A DNA stretch of 64,000 nt, taken from the NCBI GenBank assembly GCA_023614405.1, contig CM042693.1:153094731-153158730 (forward strand). The letters are read 5' to 3'. Below, one piece after another: positions 49,702 to 60,600 of this stretch; within the stretch, counting starts at the first letter, position 1; every line of letters begins with the position of its first letter. The notes beneath the pieces were generated by a model, which did no database searches, was not told where the DNA came from, and was given only the letters and a program-made list of their open reading frames with translations. The stretch is from Avena insularis (lineage: Eukaryota; Streptophyta; Magnoliopsida; Poales; Poaceae). A program made the translations under genes and the position numbers.

Positions 49702-50194
49702 TGACGAGGTTTGATCTCGTCAATGCCCATTGTTATGGATTTGGGTTTTGGAGAAGATGGGGATGCTAGAGATCGAGTAACGGTTAACACACAAGCAACA
49801 TGGGTACATGAAGTTTACCCAGGTTCAGGCCCCCGGAGGGAAAACCCTACTCCTGCTTGTCTGCTCGTGATTACTGTGGAACCGAAAGTTACAGGGGTGC
49901 GCAGATGCAATCTGACGTGAGGTGCGTAAGAGGTGAGTTGAGTCATCCTCCTCGTCATGCCCTCCTAGAGTTTATATAGATAGGCAGGTCCCGGGCATAG
50001 GTCGAGTCGGTTACAGATTAGGGTTTCTCCCCTTCAAAATTCTATCTATTCTTAGTCTTGCTCTCCAAGGATCCGAAGATGTCATGGGCTTGGGCCACCC
50101 AAAAATCTCCGCGGACCGCGTATCTTGTCGTGGGCCTTCTTTGGGCTGGACCAGGTATGCCAATGTTGCATACCCGTGGGGTATAACCATGTCA
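49702..50194 (-). repeat. 3' LTR of the 7.2-kb Tat-type element
   Basis: Direct repeat of 56388-56879, TG..CA bounded. Both copies share TTTACCCAGGTTCAGGCCCC and a TTTATATAGATAGGCAGG-like TATA region (read on plus; transcription would be on minus). Confidence 0.9.
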
Positions 50195-51050
50195 GTAGAC
50201 CCCGAGTGTTTAGTCGAATCATAGATTCGGATGAGGACTCTTCAATCTTTCGGGTGCGGTTTGGACCTGTTTTAAAGAGAAAATGATTTAGTTTGCAGGG
50301 ATTGTTGATGCGTGTGCCTGACTCTCCTGACAGATCATGGTCAGTTAACTGTCATAGGACAAAACAACACGATCTTCTTCAGACTCGAGCCCCTGGACTC
50401 GAATCTAGAACGAATGCTGGCGTAATTTGAATCAGCCCGTTAAGGTCTTATAGGAATCGAATCCTAGTGGTTTTCGAGTGATATACCCAACGCGTCCGTC
50501 AGGATTTTTTATCATGTTTGTTGACACGGTATTTTACTGGCAGAGCGCAGTCAGGTGCGTTACCAGGCCATCAGATGATATCTGTAGGTCTTATCTTTGC
50601 ATCGTAGACACATCATCTGAAATGTTCTCACCAAGGAGGTGTTTTTGGTGGCCAAGGAGAATGTTTCTCACTTAACGTTTGTTTGAGAAAAGTTGCCAGA
50701 AAGATTTTGTATTTTGATCCGAAGGATCGTATTCGAATAATTCATAGGGTGCGCGGCCAGCGCTCCCTATGGGAGTAGCCCCCGAGTGTTTGTTCGAGTC
50801 GTAGACTCAAGCAAAGACTTTAGTTCAATTGTTTTAATTCTGATCCGAAGGACACAATTTTTTTGGATGCTTGATCAATCCTCCCTATGGGAGTATCCCC
50901 CGAGTCCGTAGTGGAGTCGTAGACTCGACGTGGGACTCAAAGATAGTTTAGAGATGTAGTACCTTAATCATGTCTCAGGGGCGCGGCCAGCGCTATTGAT
51001 AGGAGTAGCCCCCGAGTTGTTGTTCAAATCGTAGATTCGAGTAAGTACTT
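50195..51050 (-). repeat. Reiterated polypurine-tract-like units in the 3' untranslated part
   Basis: Next to the 3' LTR the minus strand reads AACACTCGGGGTCTAC, the functional polypurine site. Three further copies of the same wording (CTCGGGGGCTACTC or a close variant) follow at about 50778, 50897 and 51008. Each is followed on the plus strand by a TCG.AGTCGTAGACTCGA-like stretch, and two are preceded by GCGCGGCCAGCGCT. The last three copies are spaced by about 115 bases. The rest of 50195-51050 has no gene. Confidence 0.7.
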
Positions 51051-51517
51051 GATTTGTCAGCCGAAGATTTCTAGCCATTGCTAGATTGGTCTTGATGATG
51101 TCAGTGTTGACGATCGGTGATCTCAACCGTCTGCGGTGCCAGAGATGATGTGACTGGACGAATTTGGGTCCCACTTTCTGACTTGGAGTTGACTAGTCAT
51201 GCGTGGCGTGGCAAGAATTACGGCGTCTCCTCGGTTTCCATGCGTAGTGGACGGCGTGCTGGCGATGATTCGTTGCCGTGCTGACACGTGTAGGGTTGGA
51301 TTTTGCTTGCGCGTTAGGGCTTCTGGATGAACGGTTCATGTTCATCGTCCTCGTCTTTTATAACCGTGGGGAAAAGTGATTCTGTTTCACCCCTTTCCAT
51401 TTGCTTTCACCATTTCCTCCATTTTCACGAGCACTTCCCCTCTTGCGCGCACTGGACGTTCTTCGGTCGTTTCCTTCTGCATTTCTCCGCGCTCATCGCT
51501 GCACTCGACGCCGTGCC

Positions 51518-52282
51518 ATGGACAAGTCGAGGAAGGGCGCTGCTAGAGCTGGCTCGAGTGCCACTGCCGGCGACAAGAAGGTTGCCGCTCCTGCTCGCAC
51601 CACTGATGGCAAGTGGAGGCGAACGGAGGTGCGTGACACCGATCTATGCAAGCTGCACGATACAGGATTGATCCCACAGAACAAGGAGGACGTCAGGATC
51701 CCAGGCGATAAAGTAATACCCCGCCCACCCGTAGGGTTTCGGGTGATCTTCGTTGCCTTCATTCTTCGCGGATTTTCTCTTCCTGCCCACGATTTCCTTC
51801 GTGGGCTCCTTTTTCTCTATGGGATTTAGATTCATCATCTCTCTCCCAATTCTCTTCTTAACATCGTGTGCTTCATCACGCTTTGCGAGTGTTGGCTCGG
51901 CATCAAGCCACACTTTGGCCTCTTCCGGAAACTCTATTCCGTGAAGAGGCAGTCCGGCACCGGTAGAGTCTATCCGCTTGGCGGCTGCATCATCTCTCTT
52001 CGTCCTTTTGTCCAATTTTTATCCTTATCTATATGCGAGTCCATCCAGTATTGGCGTCATAATGTCAAGCTGGACGGTCAGCAATTTGGTCTTGCTCCCT
52101 TCGACTCCAAGCAGAAGATTGTCCTGAAGAGATTGTGGAAAACCCACATCTTGGAGGGCAAAGTTGCGGAGGTGGAGAGGCTCTACAAGCGAATGGAGGC
52201 TCTTCAACTGGTGCCAGGCAAGGAGGTCAACAGTGTCGACATCATCCGCACCTTCCTCAAACGTCGGGTGCAACCGCTCTAG
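51518..52282 (+). pseudogene. Antisense Transposase_28 ORF in the 7.2-kb Tat-type element
   Basis: The start is ATG at 51518 (MDKSRKGAARAGSS). The core reads RPPVGFRVIFVAFILRGF, SLPAHDFLRGLLFLYGI, TAG at 51827-51829 where Gln is usual, IHHLSPNSLLNIVCFITLCE, then GGCIISLRP. Reading is in one phase over the TAG. The frame ends at 52282 in sequence that abuts the RT end. RGxSLPxxxFL, the YG and PNSLL motifs are shared with the antisense gene at 33304-36454. It lies opposite to the sense genes, as in other Tat elements. The C-terminal exons are missing. Confidence 0.8.
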
Positions 52283-53470
52283 GCCAGGGCGCACCCGATG
52301 TTTCTGTTTCGAGTGTCCATTCGAACTTGTCAGCTTTGCGCAGGAGCTGGTAGAAAGGCAGGGCCTTCTCACCCATGCGACTGATGAACCTGCTCAGCGC
52401 CACGATATGCCCGGCGAGTTGCTGGACAACTTTAAGGTTCTTCGGCTTCTCCATGGTCAGTATGGCCCGAATTTTCTTCGGATTTGCCTCGATCCCTCGC
52501 TGGGAGATGAAGTAGCCAAGTAATTGGCTAGATGGGACGCTGAAGGCGCACTTTTATGGGTTCAGCTTGCTTATAGTGATCAAGGTTATCAAACGTATCG
52601 CGGAGATCGTTGATTAATGTCTTGGCTTCCCTGGTCTTGATGACTATGTCGTCGACATAGACTTGGATGTTGCGACCAATCTGGTTTTTCAGGCACGCCT
52701 GCATGCACCTCTGGTATGTGGCACCTGCGTTCTTCAGCCCGAAGGGCATGGTGTTGTAGCAGAATACTCCGAACAGCGTGATGAACACCGTCTTCTCCTG
52801 ATCTTCGACCTTCAGCCGAATCTGGTTGTAGCCTGAGTAGGCATCAAGGAAGGAGAGTTTCTCACATCCTATGGTCGAATCGATGATCTGGTCGATCCGC
52901 AGTAGAGGGAAGTGGTCCTTGGGGCAACACTTGTTGAGCAATGTAAAGTCCACGCACATCCGTAGGATGTCCGTGTCCTTCTTGGGGACCATCACAGTGT
53001 TGGCCAGCCACTCGCTCTCCTTGATTTCTCGGATGAAGTTGGCATCGAGTAGTCTGTTGACTTCGATTCCAACGGCTTCAGCTCTTGGTTTGGACAGTCG
53101 TCGGATCGACTATTTGACAGGCTTTGCGTCGGGGAATACATTGAGTGCATGCTCGGCGAATTCCCTGGGAACCCCTGGCATGTCCGCAGGACACCAGTCG
53201 AAGATTTCCCAGCGCTCACAGAGGAATTCGATGAGCGCACTTTCCTATGCGGGGATGAGGTCATTGGCGATCAGCGTCGTCTTGGAGGCATCCGTCGGGT
53301 GGACCTGCACCTTTTTCGTGTTGACTGTGGAGTCGAGCGACATGTCGTCGTTTTCCGGAGACCGGGGTGCCCGTTATGCATCACCTCTCGGAGCCTCGTG
53401 AGTTCCTCCTGCATACCAAACGAATGAGCGATTCTGTTGAAGTCTATCGCAATGGTCAGATCGGGTGAAG
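52262..53470 (-). pseudogene. Reverse transcriptase remnant of the 7.2-kb Tat-type element
   Basis: A clear RT frame at 52528-52995 reads VPKKDTDILRMCVDFTLLNK, FLDAYSGYNQIRL, MPFGLKNAGATYQRCMQ and the catalytic YVDDIVIKT. A frameshift near 52565 moves the thumb part to another frame (MEKPKNLKVVQQLAGHIVAL, FISRMGEKALPFYQLLRK, 52257-52454). The coding then ends at the deletion junction. The N-terminal part (53000-53470) is in several frames. Confidence 0.8.
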
Positions 53471-53508
53471 CTTCCCTGGACGGTGATGACGCCCCTGGGC
53501 CCTGGCAT

Positions 53509-53850
53509 CTAGAGTAGCAGATACGCGTAGTGTGGTATTGACAGAAATCTTGCGAATGCCACGCGCCCGAGGATGGCGTGGTACTGGGATGGCCAATCTA
53601 CCACCTCGAACTCTAGCCGCTCGCGCCTGAAGTTTTTGAGTTGGCCGAAGATGATATTGAGCCACATCTTTCCCAGAGGATATATGCCCTTCCCTAGGAC
53701 AATGTCGGGGAACGTTGTGTCGGATTGTTCCAGACTGCAGAGCAGGATCCGCATTGCTGCGAGGGTGCTGGCGAACATCAGGTTGATGCCACTGCCGTCG
53801 TCCATGAAGACGCGGCTCATTTCGAATCCTCTGATATGCGCCTCGAGCAC
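53509..53850 (-). pseudogene. Aspartic protease region of the 7.2-kb Tat-type element
   Basis: Reads VFMDDGSGINLMFASTLAAM, where the active site is changed from the usual VDGGSSINLLF, and VDWPSQYHAILGRVAFARFL. It ends at a stop at 53509. The active-site neighbourhood is degenerate, so catalysis is doubtful. Confidence 0.7.
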
Positions 53851-53935
53851 CAGGGCAGCATGACCTGGGCGAGGGATCTGGCGGGGGTGATCCGAATGAT
53901 CGAACGTGATGCAGGACTCCGAGCCACTGAGGTAC

Positions 53936-55948
53936 TCAGGGATGGAGCGGAGCGGTCACGGCCAGGCTAACTTGGTGGGTGATCTTCTTTTGCACCCTGT
54001 TTGTCGAGCACCCCTTTTGGATCATCAGGGACCCCTTTGGCGATGGGTACCCTCCCATGCCGTTGTTTGGCGCGGGTGTGATTGCTGGATTCGAAGGTCC
54101 AACGTGTGGTGGTGGAGGAGCTCCGTGAGCGATGTCACCTGGTGCAGGTGCGGGCCCAAACCCAGGGTTCACGATCTGGCATTGCATTTGTGTGAGGCCC
54201 TCGCTGAGTTTCTGGAACTCGCGACAGTCCTTTAGCATGTGGCTGGCCTTCTTTTTGACATCCTGCTTGTCGATGTAGAAGTGCATGGTGCAAGGGCTAG
54301 ACAACTTGTCGTATGCCGAGGGTTCGTCTTCGCGGTTGCGACGTTGCCATGTTTGTGTGGGTCATCCTCCATCGAGGAAGTTACCTCCGCGGTACCCGCT
54401 GCTACGGTTGCTGTTGTTGCGACGGTCAGCGTAGCCAGCCGCAACCATGTCGACTCTATCGCGATCGTCGTAGACGCGTGATCTTTTTTTGCTGTGGCAT
54501 TCGTGCCTGAGGCCGTAGTCATCCTCGTCATCCGAATGTGTTCTATGGAGGGAATCCTCACTGTCTTCCCACCTGTTGGCGATGTCCATGAGGTGGTCGA
54601 GCGTCTTGGGCTTGACGCTCCCAAGTTCTTCCTTGAAGTTCGTGCGCTTGACACCGTCCTTGAAGGCGTCGATCATCCTCTCCTCGTAGATGTGCGCAAC
54701 GGAGTTCTTGATATTGGACCAGCGTAGTATGTACGAGCGAATGGACTCGCCCATTCGTTGGGTGCAGGCCTGTAGTTCCTCGATCGAGGCTAGCCTCTTG
54801 TTGGTGCCCTTGAAGTTTTGGATGAAACTATAAGCTAGATCTTCCCAGCTTCGGATGGAGCCTAAGGATAGGTTGCTGAGCCAGATTCGAGTTGCGCCTA
54901 TCAGCTGCAGCTAATGGCATTGTAGGGCGGTGTTCCTGTTACCACCGTGCAACTTGACGAATGAGAGGTGGTCGTTGAGCCAGGCCTTCAAGTCCTGCGT
55001 GCCATCGAACTTCGGGGTTTCTGAAGGGAGCTTGAAATTTTTCGGCATCTGCGTTCGCCGAATGGATCTGCTGAAGCATCTGGCTCCGCATAGTTCTCCG
55101 TCGTCTTCCTCCTCGGATTCGGTCCAACATGCATGCTTGGTGCATGCCTTGTCGATCTTGCGTTGAGTGAGGTTGTTTTGAGCACCGTAGTCGCTGCTGC
55201 GATGCCTTGGGCTCTTGCGACGTCGGGGCAGATCGTGCTCATCCTCGTCAGATGAGGGTGTGGGGCCGCGGTTGAATCTGACCACACCTTTCTTTTTCGG
55301 CTCCGCAGGAGCTTCATCGTGGAGCGCAGCTCCGACGAGTCCAAGCCTAGCTAGTGCGGACTTGTGCATGGCCATCTTCGGGTCATCCTCCGGAGACGGA
55401 TGGGACGCAAGATAGGTGGTGGCTGCCATGATCGCAGCCTGTGGCATTTTCGCCGTGACATTGCCGTTGGCATCCATTGCCATGAAGGACATGTTGAGGG
55501 TTCTGGTGACCTCGCATCGTGCGGCGGGATCCATGTGCTCTGTGCAAGAGCGATGCTTGTTGGTATGGTTGCCATGCAAACTAGAGCCACCAGCGGCGGA
55601 GAGCGTAGCTCGCCGCGCGCTGGACTCCAAAGCCGTCTGCTTGCGTTTGTCGAGCTCCTCCTGCAGTCTTACTTGTCGGTTATGCTCGCCGATTAGGAGG
55701 AGGTGGTATGCCATCAGCAGATCCCGTGAAGCATTCACAGGTAGGATCCTATTTCCTGCCATGGCTTCGCGTGCCTGGCACCATCCGTCCTTGTTGAGGT
55801 TGATTTTCTGGTAGGCGTTAGCGTCGCCTTCGTTGGGCTGGAGGGGTGGGTTTCCTCCATTTCCGGCTTGCGGGTTGAGGGTTGGGTTGGGCGGTGGATT
55901 TGCCACACTCGAACCTGGTGGCAGATCTACTTTGCTTTGGATGACCAC
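53936..55948 (-). pseudogene. Gag of the 7.2-kb Tat-type element
   Basis: The frame from 55948 (MVIQSKVDLPPGSSVANPPP) covers an N-terminal linker and the start of the capsid (KFDGTQDLKAWLNDHL). A TAG at 54911-54913 fits CAG. The capsid continues in the same kind of sequence with IRSYILRWSNIKNSVAHIY and FKEELGSVKPKTLDHLMDIA (54362-54754). After a TGA, SPCTMHFYIDKQDVKKKASH, a CxxH-like motif typical of this gag type, lies at 54232-54304. The product would form particles; it is broken at two or more sites. Confidence 0.8.
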
Positions 55949-56369
55949 GACGCACTGGTATCATCCGCGGGTTGGATTGCTACTGCCGCAGCTTTCGGAT
56001 TTAGAACCGTAGGTTCCTTCGTCTGAGGGAGGGCCGCACAGATCTGAGTTGCAGCTGCTGCTATCATATGACTCATCTGTCAGTGTCGATGTGCATAGCA
56101 CGCCGATGAGTGGGACCCATGAAGCGGGCCTGATGGATGCTAGAGGCACCCGCTCTGGGAGGCGGAGGGTGTCAGTCTGCCCCACCTGGAAGCAGAAGCT
56201 CCCGAAAAAAATCTCGAGCCCGTCGCCTACGGGCTCAAAATCCCTCATGGTGGCTGGTGAGTGGGCGGTGAAGTCGAAGGTGCCAAAGAGGAGATGGCTC
56301 TCCGTGGTTGATGAGTTGTAGATCGCTTCGGATGGGATCGTCACGATCGCCCAATCAGCGCCACCAATT

Positions 56370-56385
56370 CCCACAGATGGCGCCA
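56370..56385 (-). other. Primer-binding site of the 7.2-kb Tat-type element
   Basis: Minus strand TGGCGCCATCTGTGGG, two bases inside the 5' LTR end at 56388. The TGGCGCC core is shared with the other Tat element. Confidence 0.85.
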
Positions 56386-56387
56386 AT

Positions 56388-56879
56388 TGATGAGGTTCGA
56401 TCTCATCAATGCCCATTGTTATGGACATGGGTTTTGGAGAAGATGGGGATGCTGGAGACCACGGAACGGTTAACAGACAAGCAACACGGGGACACAAATT
56501 TTACCCAGGTTCAGGCCCCGGAGGGAAAACCCTACTCCTGCTTGTCTGCTCTTGATGACGGTGGAACCAAAAGTTATAGGGGTGCACAGATGCAATCTGG
56601 CGTGAGGTGCGTAAGAGGTGAGTTGAGTCGTCTTCCTCGATGTGCCCTCCTAGCCTCTATATAGATAGGCAGGTCCTAGGCGTAGGTCAAGTCGGTTACA
56701 GATTAGGGTTTGTCCCCTTCAAAATTCTATCTATTCTTAGTCTTGCTCTCCAAGGATCCAAAGATATCATGGGATTGGGCCACCCGAAAATCTCCGCAGA
56801 CCGCGTATCTTGTCGTGGGCCTTCTTTGGGCTGGACCAGGTATGCCAATGTTGCGTACCCGTGGGGTATAACCATGTCA
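56388..56879 (-). repeat. 5' LTR of the 7.2-kb Tat-type element
   Basis: Partner of 49702-50194 with the same ends and length. Scattered substitutions show it is not a recent insertion. Confidence 0.9.
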
Positions 56880-56884
56880 CCCAT

Positions 56885-56985
56885 GGCCTCGTGGACCCCG
56901 GTCCCATTAGTGCGGTGCCACACAGCCTGGCGCCGCACTGTGTAGTGCAACGCCAGAGCTCGTGGCGCCGCACTTTAGGTCTTGT
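56885..56985. repeat. GGCGCC-centred repeat block, right part of the left array
   Basis: Continues the block cut at 49701: GTGCGGTGCCACACAGCCTG, GGCGCCGCACTGTG, GCAACGCCAGAG, GTGGCGCCGCACTTT. The unit TGGCGCCGCACTGTGCAACG is nearly the inverse of itself. It lies about 700 bases before the PMD start codon. Confidence 0.7.
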
Positions 56986-57144
56986 ACCAATGCACGGCCA
57001 GCCCTCTTCGACCCAGCCTCATTCTTCTCACCCCAGCACGCACACAGAACCTCCAATGGCGGCGGTGGCTCGGCTCCTCCTCACTCAAATCGCCTAGATC
57101 TGAAGGAAAAACTCTAGGATTCTTGTTCCCAATCCCTTCCCCAG

Positions 57145-57687
57145 GTATTCTCTCTCAATCCTATCAATTTCATCTGCAAATTTCTTCCAATTTTCCCTCT
57201 ATTTGTAAAATCGGGTGAAACCCTAGATTCTATTGGATATTGAAATTTATATGAATCATTGCAATGCTTAATTGGTATTTAGGTTTAGATATGGCATAGT
57301 ACTCATTGGTAGAACTCTAGTTGGTTGATTTAGCTTACAAGTATATGTTAGGTGTTTTGTTCATATTTGCAATTCCATTTTAGGACATACGGTTGAAACT
57401 CTAGTTGGTGTTTTGATTTAGCTTACATCTAGGTGTTTTGATTTAGCATACAAGTATATGGTAGAACTCTAGTTGGTTGATTTAGCCTACAACTCTAGAT
57501 GCTAGAACTATAGGTAGAGTAGGATGAAATTTTTGTTCATGTTACAATTATAGGTAGAGTAGGGTAGGATTTTTTTCATGTTACAATTATAGCTAGAGTA
57601 AGATGGATTATATGTGACAACTATAGTTGGAATAAGATGGACATTTTGTAATTGTTCTTATTCTCTCTATTGTTTTGAATATGTAGG
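57145..57687 (+). other. 5'-UTR intron of the PMD gene with degenerate tandem repeats
   Basis: A leader (about 56986-57144) ends CTTCCCCAG before GTATTC, and ATGTAG before GGATG at 57686 is a good acceptor. Inside, about 57300-57610 is built from reiterated phrases: CTCTAGTTGG with TTTAGCTTACAAGTATA (about four times) and TACAATTATAGGTAGAGTAGG (about three times). Confidence 0.55.
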
Positions 57688-60600
57688 ATGTCTCTAAACC
57701 CCCTTCTAAACAATGCTCACTATGATGTTCAACACCATGCCTACAAGATGTCGGAGAAGAGGCAGGTACTAAAAACTTCCATGCAAGTCGAACAAGATGC
57801 CATGTTTGTTTAGATGGAAATCTAACCTTTGACATTGTATGTTTGCAGGAGATTCAACCCCTTCGACTTAGGTACCACGAGGTCTCGTCCAGCAAGATGC
57901 GTTATGATGAGCGGTACACTCCGTACATCCAGCAGCTAGGACTCTTCCCCTTTATCCACATGGTCACTCGGTCCACACCGGCCTTCAACCCTGCTGCGAT
58001 CACCGCGCTTGTGGACCGGTGGAGGCCGGAGACGCACACTTTTCACCTTAGGACCGGTGAGAATACGGTCACTTTGCAGGACATGGGCATGATCCTGGCA
58101 CTCCCAATCGAGGGAAACCCTGTGTGCATAAGCTCAGATTTAGACGGGTGGCGTGAGAAGATGGTCGACCTTATAGGGAAGGATCCACCCGAGGCTATAA
58201 ACTCGAAGGGGGGAAGATTGAGGGTCGTTGCCGAGGCTACTTTTAGTTGGATGATCCAGAATTTCAAGATCTGCCCCGAGGATGCGGATGAGGAGACGAT
58301 CATGACGTACACTCGTGTGTATGTGTGGTACATCATCACGAGGACTCTCTTTCCTAACAGCAGTGGGGATCGTGCTCAGTGGCATTGGCTCAAGTTGCTC
58401 GTTACTTTTGACTCTACCCTTGGGGTTCGGCGGTATTGGCCTGGTTGTACCGTCAGATAATCAATTATTTACAAACTTTGTTGTATATTTCTGCATTACC
58501 TTGAAAAATAGTGTTCTTACCAAATGGTTGTTCACTTCATCTGTAGCTGGATGATGCTTGTCTTAGGAGCGCCAACGATGCAGGCATTGGTGGTTGTTTG
58601 CTCCTTCTTTTGGTGTGGAGCTGGGAACGCTTCCCCATTGGACGATCGAGATTGTTGAAATTAAATCCTTATATTGATGACGGCAAGGACGACCTTCTCC
58701 CCACGTGGGCTTACAAGTGGGATGTGGTCTCCGAACTGCCAGGCGACCCAGTGGAGGCGTACAAGAGGTACACCAACGAGTTTGACACAATCACCATGGA
58801 TTGGGTAATTTCCTCGGGTGCGGTCAATTATATGTCTTGAACTTGTAATCTTTGAACTTGACATGAGTGTGGTATGCTGCAGGTGACGTGGGAGCCATAC
58901 GGTCGAGGGGAGCGCTTTGGTGTTCCGGAGAACTATCGCCTTAACCCTATTTGCTTCAGAGAATCTCGTCTATGGCTAATGCGTTGCCCCATGGTGTGCA
59001 TGTGGGCTGTTGAGTATCACCAGCCACAGCAAGTCATGACCCAGTTTGGGTTATTTCAGATTGTCCCGCCTGAGTGGAAGGACACGGACATAGGGCTCCA
59101 TGGGTAAGCTATTAACTGCCTTACCATGTGATGTACTTATCCTTCGCCAAATAACACTCTAGGACTTGTTGTTGTGTGCAGATTGGGACAAGCTTCATAG
59201 GAAGCACCTTGAGAACTTCAGGAGGTGTGTGATCGAGGCTAATAAAGCAAAAGGAACACAGGATAGGCCCTTCAGTCAGGATGCTTTCAACAACTACATC
59301 ACATGGTTCATTGACAACGCGCGGGTGGAGATATACCCACGGGAATTTCGGGATTCGATCTTGGAGCAGCCATTGGTGTTCGATGAGCTTTCAACCGAAA
59401 AATACAACATCATGGTCAGAGAAGGGCGACAAGCCGATTTTTCTCCCTTGGTCAACTTTGTGGTAAAGTGTGTCGAATGTTTTTTCCGTCTTGGCGCTTC
59501 TCACACCTTGCATGGATAACTTACTAGTTTCTTGTCTATGACAGCGCACGGAGGTAAGTGTAACATCCCAGATTTTGTTTTAAGATGTTACTAGAAGCAT
59601 GCATCATACCTTTGCATTCTTGCATCATGGCATCTCACCTTCTTTTAATTGCATCAAAACCCCTCTCCCTAAACCTAAACCTTTTCTTTTCTCTTATGGG
59701 CCTATAAGACATGAGAATGTTATTTTAACCAAATCCTCAAAAGGCTGTGAAAAGGGTTTACTCTATAACCCCATGTTGTTCTCCTCCTTTTTACAAAAAT
59801 TTAGAAACTGGTTTCATTATTTTTGGACTTGTCTTGCAAAAGTTATTAAAGAAAAGACAAAGCAGAAATTGCTAAAAGAAAAAAAAAACTTAAAGCCTAA
59901 TCTACTGGGCTGGCCGCGCAAACCCTGCCCACGCGCACGCGTCACCTACCCTAGCTGGGTCGCAGCATGCAGCCCTCCAGCGCCACGTGCAGCCCGCCAG
60001 CCCCGCACCCACTGATGCCCGGCCCCACCTGTCATCTTCTTCTCCCCGACAAAATCGGAACGAACTCCTCGCCGGCCATGGAACGACATCGCCCCCCCCC
60101 TCGACTCCGTATCTATCTGGACTCCCAACTAGCTCTTAAATACCACCGCCGCGACCTCCCATCCTCTAAGCTTGCAAAAACCCTATCCCCTCGTCTCCGA
60201 TCTCGATAGTTCGAGCCGCTGCCGACCTTCGGTAGGTTGAGTATCAACGATGGGAGCTCCCCCTTTCCTTATTTTCTTCCCCTAACATGATCCTCTCACT
60301 CGACAGCGTCAACTCATCTACTCCTTTCATTGTTTACCGCAGCGTGCCGCCACCGATTGCTCGCCGGAGCTGCGGGAGAGAAGCCGTCGCCGCCACCGCT
60401 CGAGGAGGATAAGGTCCTATCCAAGACAACAGTCGAGACCGCGAGGAGGAGGCGATCGTCCGTGTCTACTTCATCTTCTCCGAGGATCACCAAAACACCA
60501 TCACCGTCCACCGCTATGCCACCCGCCGCCAGTCGCCGCTGTCGGGAGGAAGGTAAGCTCGTTCTCCTCCCTCAGCCTTTAGATCTAGGATAAATGGTCT

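Larger units (their letters stand above)
49702..56879 (-). mobile_element. Tat-type Ty3/gypsy element with deleted RNase H and integrase, 7.2 kb
   Basis: LTRs at 49702-50194 and 56388-56879 (493 and 492 bp) share the ends TGAYGAGGTT and ACCATGTCA. CCCGT (49697-49701) and CCCAT (56880-56884) are the target duplication with one mismatch. A TGGCGCC primer site lies inside the right LTR, so genes run leftward: gag, protease, RT. RT then stops at a junction near 52262-52310 with an antisense Transposase_28 ORF. No RNase H or integrase is present. The element is inserted into the GGCGCC repeat block left of the PMD gene. Confidence 0.88.

Noticed and set aside
59599..60593. ORFs of 60-138 codons following the start of the solo LTR
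   Set aside because: They are within the LTR leader, low complexity, and not continuous with the PMD exons.
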